Shown here piece after piece: positions 9,019-14,978 of a stretch of 14,978 bases of DNA; the first letter of the stretch is position 1, and every line of letters begins with the position of its first letter. The stretch covers positions 1 to 14,978 of the forward strand of contig DIWM01000030.1 of NCBI GenBank assembly GCA_002428485.1, read 5' to 3'. The DNA is from Deltaproteobacteria bacterium UBA6106 (GTDB lineage Bacteria > Desulfobacterota > Syntrophorhabdia > Syntrophorhabdales > Syntrophorhabdaceae). The notes below the pieces were generated by a model, which saw only the letters and a program-made list of their open reading frames with translations, was not told where the DNA came from and made no database searches. Made by a program: the position numbers and the translations under genes.

Positions 9019-9046
9019 TTGCCATTTTGTTTTGGATTAGTATAAT
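9019..9046 (+). promoter_or_regulatory. Sigma-70-like promoter for the dppDF genes
   Basis: TTGCCA (9019-9024, 5 of 6 to the -35 consensus) is separated by 16 bp from a perfect TATAAT (9041-9046). Transcription would start near 9053, leaving a leader of about 30 nt before the dppD ATG at 9085. It is the strongest promoter match in the window and lies in the divergent region between guaB and dppD. The leader shows no strong Shine-Dalgarno sequence. Confidence 0.7.
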
Positions 9047-9084
9047 GCATAAGGTTCAAATAAGCAAAAAGATTTTATACTGCT

Positions 9085-10041
9085 ATGCAATTGTTAGACG
9101 TCACAGATCTGAACACATCTTTTTTTATAGACGGGAAGGTCATACACGCCGTTGACCGGGTCAGCTTCTCGGTCTCAAAGGGGGAGATCTTTGGCCTCGT
9201 GGGCGAAAGCGGCTGCGGGAAGACCATGACCGCCCTGTCGGTTATGAGACTCGTTCAGCCTCCCGGCAGGATAGTAAAAGGGCAAGTTGTCTTTGAAGGC
9301 AGGGACCTTCTCCGGTTATCGGATCGGGAGATGGAGGGGGTCAGGGGCGACAGGATCGGCATGATATTCCAGGAGCCGATGAGCGCTCTTAACCCGGTGT
9401 TCCGCGTCGGCGAGCAGGTCAGCGAGGCGATCATTATACATAAAAAAGTCGGAAAAAAAGAGGCTAAGGGCGCGACGATGGAACTTCTGAGGCAGGTCGG
9501 TTTTGAAGACCCCGAAAAGAGATATGCACAATACCCGCACCAGTTGAGCGGCGGACAAAGGCAGAGGATCCTTATCGGGATCGCCATATCCTGCGGGCCA
9601 TCCCTTGTTATCGCCGACGAGCCCACAACTGCGCTGGATGTGGCAACGGAGTCGCAGATCATCAACCTCCTTCAGGGCCTGGTCGATAATTCTGCCATGT
9701 CAATGATATTTATTACCCACAATCTCAACATCATGAGGAAATTCGGCCAGAGGATAGGGATCATGTATGCGGGCAGGATGCTTGAGCAGAGTTCTGTCGA
9801 TGTCTTTTTCAAAGAGCCGCTGCACCCTTACAGCAAAGGGCTGCTTTCATCTATTTATGGTCTTATGGGTAATCAAAAGCGCCTTACGGCTATACCGGGT
9901 TTTGTTCCCAGGCTTGCCGAGCTGCCGCGGGGCTGCACGTTTCATCCGCGGTGCCCTTACGTGATGCCCGTTTGCAGGGAAGAGGAGCCGGTCATGAAAG
10001 AGATAGGAAAGGGACAATGGGTCAGGTGCTGGCTGTATTAG
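9085..10041 (+). CDS. dppD: Dipeptide/oligopeptide ABC transporter ATP-binding protein, DppD/OppD type
   Basis: This is one of two cytoplasmic ATPases that drive peptide (or nickel or other solute) import. The 318 residues carry Walker A GESGCGKT (40-47), a Q-loop in IFQEPMSALNP (Q96), signature LSGGQ (154-158), Walker B LVIADEP (174-180) and H-loop H212. The C-terminus is the oligopeptide-transporter extension with HPYSKGLL and four cysteines spaced CX5C, X6, C, then a late RC, the pattern seen across DppD/OppD proteins. The ATG at 9085 has no clear ribosome site; TTG at 9091 is an alternative. The gene follows the near-consensus promoter at 9019-9046 and overlaps dppF by 25 nt. Substrate cannot be told from ATPases alone; dpp, opp, app and nik systems are all possible. 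Confidence 0.9.
   Translation: MQLLDVTDLNTSFFIDGKVIHAVDRVSFSVSKGEIFGLVGESGCGKTMTALSVMRLVQPPGRIVKGQVVFEGRDLLRLSDREMEGVRGDRIGMIFQEPMSALNPVFRVGEQVSEAIIIHKKVGKKEAKGATMELLRQVGFEDPEKRYAQYPHQLSGGQRQRILIGIAISCGPSLVIADEPTTALDVATESQIINLLQGLVDNSAMSMIFITHNLNIMRKFGQRIGIMYAGRMLEQSSVDVFFKEPLHPYSKGLLSSIYGLMGNQKRLTAIPGFVPRLAELPRGCTFHPRCPYVMPVCREEEPVMKEIGKGQWVRCWLY
10005..10013 (+). promoter_or_regulatory. Ribosome binding site that decides the dppF start
   Basis: AGGAAAGGG within the end of dppD lies 3-8 nt before the ATG at 10017. It supports that ATG over the in-frame ATG at 9951, which would add 22 residues (basic, unlike the family) translated from the dppD Cys-rich tail region in another frame. Confidence 0.65.
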
Positions 10042-10976
10042 ACCTGCAGAGGGTCTACGAGGTAAAGAGATCTGTTTTTTCCGTTAAAAAGGATATCATT
10101 CACGCCTTGAGCGGGGTATCTCTTGATCTCGACCAGGGAAAGACCATAGGTATCGTCGGCGAGAGCGGTTCCGGCAAAAGCACTCTTGCGCGGTGCATCC
10201 TGCTTCTCGAAAGGCCTGATGGAGGGACGATCTCTTTTATGGGAAAGGACCTGCTGGGCCTGCCGAAAGGAGAGCTTAAGTCCCTGCGGAAAAAGATGCA
10301 GATTATCTTCCAGGACCCTTATTCCTCGCTGAATCCCCGGAAAAAGGTTTTCGATACTATCGCAGAGCCGTTACTTTTCCATGAGATTGTTGACAGAAAG
10401 GGCGTAAAGGGTAAGGTCATGGAGATCCTGAAGAATGTCGGTCTTGACGAGGGGTTTGTAAACAAGTATCCCCATGAAATGAGCGGCGGTCAGCGTCAGA
10501 GGGTTGCCATCGGGAGATCACTTACGACAGACCCTGCCCTGATCATAGCCGATGAGCCCGTTTCATCGCTTGATGTGTCGATCCAGTCGCAGATCGTCAA
10601 CCTCTTCCTCGATATAAAGGACAGAACGGATATTGCCATGTTGTTCGTGTCCCACGACCTCAATGTCGTAAGGTTTGTCTCCGACGAAATTATGGTTATG
10701 TACAAGGGCAGGGTGGTTGAGACAGGGACAAAAGACGAGGTCTTCTTGAACCCTCTTCATCCCTACACAAAGATGCTCATCAATGCGGCAAAAGGAGAAT
10801 TTTCCAGAAGGGAGGAGGACGCCGCCTTTGATGAGAGTAAGGGATGTGCGTATTATCCGAGATGTGAACAGAGAAAGGCGCACTGTCGCGATTCAATACC
10901 CCGCCTTACCGGCAGCAAAGAACACAAGATCGCCTGCTTCCCGGAGAGTGGAGGAAAATCGGCTCATAGTTCATAG
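10017..10976 (+). CDS. dppF: Dipeptide/oligopeptide ABC transporter ATP-binding protein, DppF/OppF type
   Basis: This second ATPase should pair with DppD to power a peptide-family importer. From the chosen ATG it has 319 residues, with Walker A GESGSGKST (48-56), Q-loop IFQDPYSSLNPR (Q99), signature MSGGQ (155-159), Walker B LIIADEP (175-181) and H-loop H213. The C-terminal extension HPYTKML is followed by CX5C, X6, C and a late cysteine, as in DppD. The start at 10017 has a ribosome site, begins the protein where homologues begin, and overlaps dppD by 25 nt. The last few residues (AHSS) and the TAG stop lie inside the heptamer array that begins at 10961, so this tail is repeat-derived. No permease or substrate-binding-protein gene is adjacent. 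Confidence 0.9.
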   Translation: MGQVLAVLDLQRVYEVKRSVFSVKKDIIHALSGVSLDLDQGKTIGIVGESGSGKSTLARCILLLERPDGGTISFMGKDLLGLPKGELKSLRKKMQIIFQDPYSSLNPRKKVFDTIAEPLLFHEIVDRKGVKGKVMEILKNVGLDEGFVNKYPHEMSGGQRQRVAIGRSLTTDPALIIADEPVSSLDVSIQSQIVNLFLDIKDRTDIAMLFVSHDLNVVRFVSDEIMVMYKGRVVETGTKDEVFLNPLHPYTKMLINAAKGEFSRREEDAAFDESKGCAYYPRCEQRKAHCRDSIPRLTGSKEHKIACFPESGGKSAHSS

Positions 10977-11100
10977 CTGATAGCTGATTGCAACAGCAAG
11001 AACCCCGCAAGAAGCAAACAATATGTGAGAAGATCTTCAGCTGTCTACTTGCTGCTGTTTACAAGGTTTTGTTTTCGCCATCAGCTATGAGCCATGAGCT
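10961..11100. repeat. Inverted arrays of a 7-bp unit flanking a 91-bp centre
   Basis: On the left, four consecutive heptamers (10961-10967, 10968-10974, 10975-10981, 10982-10988) all fit RGYTSAT. On the right, three consecutive heptamers in inverted orientation (11080-11086, 11087-11093, 11094-11100) fit the same consensus. The outer 21-nt arms (10961-10981 and 11080-11100) pair at 18 of 21 positions. Within the centre, AACAGCAAG (10992-11000) faces CTTGCTGCTGTT (11048-11059), and GAAGATCTTC (11029-11038) is a perfect palindrome. The element fills the gap between convergent genes. It could act as a bidirectional terminator, since TTTT and TTTTT tracts follow at 11103-11117 on the plus strand, or be a small mobile or expanding repeat. 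No target-site duplication was identified. Confidence 0.75.
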
Positions 11101-11105
11101 GGTTT

Positions 11106-12992
11106 TCATTCTTTTTCCCGGTATTGTTTCAGCATCTCCAGTATATCCGGGTGGACCGCGTGGCCAAGGGCGACAGCCTTATCGATATGAGCTATTGCAA
11201 GGTCATATTGTTTTGCGTAGAGATAAATGGTGCCGAGATTATTGTGGGCAGCGCCGATATCGGGGTTTAACGCAAGGGCCTTTTTGTAGGACATCAGGGC
11301 TTCCTTTTGCCTGTTCGTTGCAAGGTAGATGTTTCCCAGATTGTTGTATGCATCTGCAAAGTCCGGGTCAATCTCGATGGCCTTCAGGCAGGCATTCCCT
11401 GCGTTTTTGTAATCCTGCATGGACAGATAGGTTGTGCAGAGATTATACCAGGCGCGCTCGTTTCCGGGTCTTGCCTCAATAGACTTTTTGTAGAGAGATA
11501 GGGCCTTGTCTTTATCAGTAGCATGGAACATATTGCCCAGAAGGATGTAGACGTTGTCCATCCGCGGATTTATCTGAATCGCCTTCAAGCAGAAGGGGAG
11601 AGCCTTCTTCTCATCGCTCGTTGTTATGTAGGCGCGGCAGAGATTGGCATTTGCCTGGTCATAGTTCGGGCTTACCGTTATTGCACTGGTAAAATCTTTT
11701 ATCGCCTGATCGTATTGTTTATTGAAAAAATATGCTGCGCCCCTGTTGTTGTATGCTATGGAGCTGAAAGGATAGCTCTTGATCACGTTATCCCAGAGAG
11801 AAAGACCGTCCTTCCAGACATGTATCCTGTTCCAGGCAATGAGGCCACTTGTGAATAGTGCGAAAAGAAGCATTATGGTCAATGCAATGCTCAGGGGCCT
11901 GGCAAAGCGCCATTTTTTTTCGGAAAAATACAAAAAACCGGCTGCGATAATATAAAAAATGCCTATAAGAGGAACGTACGTGTACCGGTCGGCGGCAAAT
12001 GCATGGCCAACCGGTATGAGCTGAAGCACGGGCAATAAAGTGAAGAGGTAAAACAGGCTCCCGAATATTACTTTACGGGTATATTTTGCAGAATAGACAG
12101 CGCATGCGCACAAGGCAGCTACAATGAACGGAGAAAGATAAAAATTCGTCTGCATGATCTCAAAATGCCTGTTCGAATACATGTAAAGGCACGACAGGTC
12201 AACGGGAAAGAGCATCTTTTGCATATAGAAAACGATGCCGTGCGACGCAACAACAATATTTTTCAGTATGGAATCGCCGGTATAATCTTGCCTTATAGCA
12301 TCTTGCTGCGATAAGAGGGCAAAAATACCGAACAGCAATGATAATCCAAAAAAAGGAATTTTATCTTTGAGAATGCCCCAGTATATTTTCTTGCCGGAAA
12401 GGTAATCGAGCAATAACAGAACGAGCGGAAGCGATACAGCCATTGACTTGGAGAGGAGCGAAAAGAGAAAGAGCAGCAGGCTCAAACCGTAATATATCTT
12501 TTCCCGTTCCTTAAGGAAATGTGCATACCCGATAAGTGAGGCTAAAAAGAATAACGTGTACAGGACATCTTTTCTCCCTGAGATCCATGCCACCGATTCA
12601 ACGTGAAGGGGGTGTATTCCGAAGAATAAGGCAACGATGCATGATGCAACGACGCTGCTGCTTAATGTATATATCAGCAGAAAGACAAGAACGCAGTTCA
12701 TCAAATGAACGATTATGTTTGTTGCATGGTAAGCCGATGGGTTCAGACCAAAAAAATGATATTCCAGCGCAAACGACAGCAGCGTAAGCGGATGGTAGTT
12801 GCCGAAGAAGAATGTGGTGAACATTTTCTTGATGTTCAAGGGGGAAAGCTTCTGTACCATCCTGTTGGTTGTAATATAGTTTTCATCGTCCCAGGCAAAA
12901 CCGTTTTGCAAGGCCGGCATATAAACAACAGATGTCGCAACAATAATGAGGGAGATCGCGAGCAAGATTGTATGTGTTTTTTTTATCTGCAC
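11106..12992 (-). CDS. GT-C-like integral membrane protein with six C-terminal TPRs
   Basis: The 628-residue protein has a polytopic membrane half and a TPR half. Residues 1-390 hold about 10-12 hydrophobic helices. A first loop contains the acidic pair WDDENYI (34-40). NYHPLTLLS (65-73), HPLHVESVAWISGRKDVL (127-144) and DRYTYVP (335-341) are blocks shared by bacterial TPR/GT-C proteins, which resemble eukaryotic TMTC O-mannosyltransferases in architecture. Six TPRs of 33-34 residues cover about 411-613. Such enzymes use polyprenyl-phosphate sugars; the acceptor is unknown here. The start is GTG (12990-12992), 10 nt after the methyltransferase stop, with a GGTGA stretch as a weak ribosome site. 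It is the last gene of the three-gene cluster and ends next to the heptamer element. Transferase activity is inferred. Confidence 0.82.
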   Translation of the reverse strand: MQIKKTHTILLAISLIIVATSVVYMPALQNGFAWDDENYITTNRMVQKLSPLNIKKMFTTFFFGNYHPLTLLSFALEYHFFGLNPSAYHATNIIVHLMNCVLVFLLIYTLSSSVVASCIVALFFGIHPLHVESVAWISGRKDVLYTLFFLASLIGYAHFLKEREKIYYGLSLLLFLFSLLSKSMAVSLPLVLLLLDYLSGKKIYWGILKDKIPFFGLSLLFGIFALLSQQDAIRQDYTGDSILKNIVVASHGIVFYMQKMLFPVDLSCLYMYSNRHFEIMQTNFYLSPFIVAALCACAVYSAKYTRKVIFGSLFYLFTLLPVLQLIPVGHAFAADRYTYVPLIGIFYIIAAGFLYFSEKKWRFARPLSIALTIMLLFALFTSGLIAWNRIHVWKDGLSLWDNVIKSYPFSSIAYNNRGAAYFFNKQYDQAIKDFTSAITVSPNYDQANANLCRAYITTSDEKKALPFCLKAIQINPRMDNVYILLGNMFHATDKDKALSLYKKSIEARPGNERAWYNLCTTYLSMQDYKNAGNACLKAIEIDPDFADAYNNLGNIYLATNRQKEALMSYKKALALNPDIGAAHNNLGTIYLYAKQYDLAIAHIDKAVALGHAVHPDILEMLKQYREKE

Positions 12993-13002
12993 TGGTCTTT
13001 GT

Positions 13003-13764
13003 TCACCGTTTTTCGGCCTTCATCAATATGACGGTCGCATATCGCAGCGGCGTAATTGCGGCGTCAAGCCGGGCAAGCAGCGCAAGAAACCTGTTTAACG
13101 ATCTAAAGAAGGATATAAAAACAGGAGAAGAGGTAATCCCTGTGCGAACATTCCTTTGAGCAGGCTTCGTGAATTGGAAAACCATGGCCAAAAAGGTTGT
13201 GGGTATCATTATGATCTTCTCAAGCAGGCCCAATGCCTTGTCCACCTTCATGATTGTGAAACCGGAATCTTCTAAAATGACCTTCATCTCATTTAATTCA
13301 TATCTGCGCAGATGATGGACAAAACGATCGTCGCATGAGAAATAGAGCTGACGGTGAGGGAAGGTAACGACCACGCTCCCGGCCGGCCTGAGCGTCCTGG
13401 CGATCTCAGCTACGGCCTTTCTGTCGTCTTCTATGTGCTCAAGAACTTCGGAACAGATAATGTTGTCGAAAGTGTCTTCCCGAAAAGGCAAATACGTGCT
13501 GTCGGCGACGACGAAAAGACCTTTGTTGTGTGCCTTTTTTAAGATCTTTAGCGCGAAGAACGATATGTCGCAATAGACGACATTCTCTGCAGGTGCGACG
13601 ATCGGCGACATTCCGCTGCCTGTTTCAAGCGTGGCCGAGTTGCCGATCTGCACGGAACTCAATATCGCCTGCCTTCTTACAATGTAATTGTAGAGATGGT
13701 TCTTTAACGCAACGTAGCCTTGGTTCTGAAAAAAGTCCTCAAAACGGTTTGGGTGGAGGCTCAC
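13003..13764 (-). CDS. Class I SAM-dependent methyltransferase
   Basis: The predicted soluble protein has a Methyltransf_11-like fold: the SAM loop LETGSGMSP (46-54), the acidic strand end VYCDIS (63-68), and VADSTYLPFREDTFDNIICSEVLEHIEDD (86-114), the usual motif II/III region. A GTG start at 13762-13764 is chosen. It overlaps the preceding glycosyltransferase stop as GTGA and gives 253 residues starting MSLHPNRFEDFF, where homologues begin. The in-frame ATG at 13941 would add 59 residues read from inside the glycosyltransferase gene, with an unusual composition. AGGGG lies about 10 nt upstream. A hydrophobic stretch near 180-198 may touch the membrane. Its target may be a sugar, lipid carrier or quinone-like molecule; context favours a glycan-related role, but this is inference. 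Confidence 0.85.
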   Translation of the reverse strand: MSLHPNRFEDFFQNQGYVALKNHLYNYIVRRQAILSSVQIGNSATLETGSGMSPIVAPAENVVYCDISFFALKILKKAHNKGLFVVADSTYLPFREDTFDNIICSEVLEHIEDDRKAVAEIARTLRPAGSVVVTFPHRQLYFSCDDRFVHHLRRYELNEMKVILEDSGFTIMKVDKALGLLEKIIMIPTTFLAMVFQFTKPAQRNVRTGITSSPVFISFFRSLNRFLALLARLDAAITPLRYATVILMKAEKR

Positions 13765-14516
13765 GCGAGGGGCCCTGGAAAAAGAGTGGCATTGAGGAGC
13801 TTCATCTTCGCAAGGCGGAACTTCAGCGCTGTAGAAAGGCACCCGAGGCCATATGCAACGCTTCGCCGGAAATTGATGGAAGACGCCTCTGTAAAATATT
13901 TTGTCGGACAGCTTATCTCCGCGATCGTATAGCCGAACCAAAGGATTTGAGCAAGAATTTGATTGTCGAAAACAAAATCATCAGAGTTTTTGTCCAAAGG
14001 CAACCTCTCGATGAGTTCCCTCGAAAAACCCCGATATCCGGTGTGATATTCCGACAATTTTGCCCCCATAAGAATGTTCTCTGCAAGCGTGAGGAACCTG
14101 TTTGAAATATACTTCCAAAGGGGCATACCCCCCTTCAGGGCGTACCCTCCGAGGATTCTGGAACCCAGAACACAGTGATAAAGGCCGCTGCCGATCGTTG
14201 AGGCCATTGCCGGTATGAGCTTCGGAGTATACTGGTAGTCCGGGTGGACCATGATAATAATGTCACCGCCTTCTTCAAGGGCCGTTTCGTAGCATCTTTT
14301 TTGGTTCGCCCCGTACCCCATATTCTTTTCGTTGACGTAGACCCTGGTGTGCGGCAGCGAGCGCGCTATCTTCGCTGTATCGTCGCAGCTTGCGTCGTCG
14401 ACGAGGATAACGAGATCGACGATCTCCTGCTCCATGACCTCTTCATAGGTCTTTCTGAGCGTTTGCGCGGCATTGTAGGCCGGCATGACAACAATCACCT
14501 TTTTATCTTTGAACAT
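13761..14516 (-). CDS. Family 2 glycosyltransferase, polyprenyl-phosphate sugar synthase-like
   Basis: The 251-residue GT-A protein has MPAYNAAQTL (11-20) for nucleotide binding, VDDASCDDT (39-47), and HPDYQYTPKLIP (91-102), the acidic metal site in this DPM1-like subgroup. GSRILGG (118-124) and EYHTGYRGFSR (156-166) follow. There is no C-terminal membrane domain, so it is likely cytosolic or membrane-associated. Relatives move a sugar from a nucleotide donor to a polyprenyl phosphate, which GT-C membrane enzymes then use; both kinds of gene lie nearby. The sugar cannot be told. The ATG at 14514-14516 has GGTAG close by as a weak ribosome site. It is the first gene of the leftward cluster and overlaps the methyltransferase by 4 nt. 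Confidence 0.9.
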   Translation of the reverse strand: MFKDKKVIVVMPAYNAAQTLRKTYEEVMEQEIVDLVILVDDASCDDTAKIARSLPHTRVYVNEKNMGYGANQKRCYETALEEGGDIIIMVHPDYQYTPKLIPAMASTIGSGLYHCVLGSRILGGYALKGGMPLWKYISNRFLTLAENILMGAKLSEYHTGYRGFSRELIERLPLDKNSDDFVFDNQILAQILWFGYTIAEISCPTKYFTEASSINFRRSVAYGLGCLSTALKFRLAKMKLLNATLFPGPLA

Positions 14517-14644
14517 GCTCTACCAACAGTATATTACAAAAATTTTCCCGTTTAGCAAAGTTTTGTTTTATGATTGCAATGCGCTTACCCTTGAATATTT
14601 ACTGCGTAAATTGTTAGGCTATATCGACGACACTATTAACGGTG
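14517..14644. promoter_or_regulatory. Divergent intergenic region between GT2 and GT-C genes
   Basis: Two weak promoter matches are seen. Leftward, TTGCTA (14553-14558 on the complement) and TATACT (14528-14533) are 19 bp apart, and the TATACT lies only 11 nt from the GT2 ATG. Rightward, TTTACT (14598-14603) and TATATC (14620-14625) are 16 bp apart, just upstream of the partial gene. Neither is close to consensus. No RNA gene was seen. Confidence 0.3.
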
Positions 14645-14978
14645 ATGATGAACAGGCCATACAATATTTATATCGCATATGCGGGGTTGTTCTTTCTTTT
14701 TATCCTTTACCATCTTTTGCAATGGCCTATCACCGGAGCCGATACCGACCTGTGGTACCACCTCAATAGCGGGCGGTATATTTTAGAAAACGGGTCTGTT
14801 CCAAAGGACAGCTATTTTTCCTTTATCCAGCCTCCGAGAGAATGGGTGGACTATTTCTGGTTTTTTCAGGTCGTCGTCTACAAGATATACCAGTTGTTTG
14901 ATTATTACGGCCTTGTTTATCTGAGGGCGATCATCTTTTCCTCCCTTGCCGTTTTTATTTTTCTTTTTTTCTTCAGCA
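14645..14978 (+). CDS. GT-C-like integral membrane protein, 5' part only (runs off the window)
   Basis: A frame opens at ATG 14645 (or 14648) and stays open to the window end: 111 codons plus one base, with no stop. It begins with a hydrophobic helix (about 9-25), then GADTDLWYHLNSGRYILENGSVPKDSYFSF, a first loop with two aspartates that is typical of GT-C membrane glycosyltransferase-like proteins. A REWVDYFWFFQVVVYKI segment and a second hydrophobic region, ending FSSLAVFIFLFFF, follow. GGTGA just before the ATGs is a weak ribosome site. It is divergent from the GT2-methyltransferase-TPR cluster and may share a function with it. Its family beyond GT-C-like is not identified, and full length and product cannot be judged from this fragment. 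Confidence 0.8.
   Translation, partial: MMNRPYNIYIAYAGLFFLFILYHLLQWPITGADTDLWYHLNSGRYILENGSVPKDSYFSFIQPPREWVDYFWFFQVVVYKIYQLFDYYGLVYLRAIIFSSLAVFIFLFFFS

Noticed and set aside
9951..10016. Upstream in-frame ATG as the dppF start
   Set aside because: It would add 22 Arg/Gly-rich residues lying over the dppD C-terminus. The ATG at 10017 has a ribosome site and matches where the family begins.
10988..11482. 164-codon plus-strand frame across the heptamer element into the TPR gene
   Set aside because: Most of it is antisense to the well-supported TPR/GT-C gene, and its composition (many Cys, Arg and Pro) is not like a conserved protein. No ribosome site was seen.
13765..13941. Upstream in-frame ATG giving a 312-residue methyltransferase
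   Set aside because: The extra 59 residues are read out of frame within the glycosyltransferase gene. The GTGA overlap at 13761-13764 gives a family-like N-terminus.
14485..14769. 94-codon plus-strand frame across the divergent gap
   Set aside because: It begins inside the GT2 gene and overlaps the GT-C-like start in another frame. The GT-C frame has membrane helices and stays open to the window end.

Overview
The window is bacterial chromosomal DNA of moderate G+C and is densely coding. No rRNA, tRNA, CRISPR array, transposase or prophage gene was recognised. The housekeeping gene set, the DnaE with a complete PHP metal site, and the heptamer repeats at gene ends suggest a Gram-negative anaerobe-type genome such as Nitrospirota or Desulfobacterota. 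That placement is inference from gene content; nothing in the window fixes the taxon.

Layout: (1) 1-177 is non-coding, with three possible stem-loops and a small heptamer repeat, and is cut by the window edge. (2) 178-8926, minus strand, is a compact five-gene run transcribed guaB > guaA > dnaE > accA > pgi. Gaps are 7 nt or less and two gene pairs overlap. It joins guanine nucleotide synthesis, the replicative polymerase, the carboxyltransferase alpha subunit of acetyl-CoA carboxylase, and glucose-6-phosphate isomerase. (3) 8927-9084 is a divergent intergenic region with a near-consensus sigma-70 promoter firing rightward. (4) 9085-10976, plus strand, holds two overlapping genes for the paired ATPases of a dipeptide/oligopeptide ABC importer (DppD/DppF type); no permease or binding-protein gene lies beside them. 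(5) 10961-11100 is a 140-bp convergent junction flanked by inverted arrays of a 7-bp unit, and the left array runs into the dppF stop codon. (6) 11106-14516, minus strand, is a three-gene cluster transcribed GT2 glycosyltransferase > SAM-dependent methyltransferase > GT-C-like membrane protein with six TPRs. (7) 14645-14978, plus strand, is the start of a divergent GT-C-like membrane protein that runs off the window.

Functionally, the left two thirds are ordinary core metabolism and replication in an unusually mixed operon. The right third looks like a surface-glycan or protein-glycosylation locus: a polyprenyl-phosphate-sugar-synthase-like GT2 could feed the GT-C membrane enzymes, but substrate and product cannot be read from the sequence. 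No clearly new system was found. The most unusual features are the inverted heptamer arrays at the dppF 3' end and the GT2/methyltransferase/TPR GT-C cluster with its divergent second GT-C gene.
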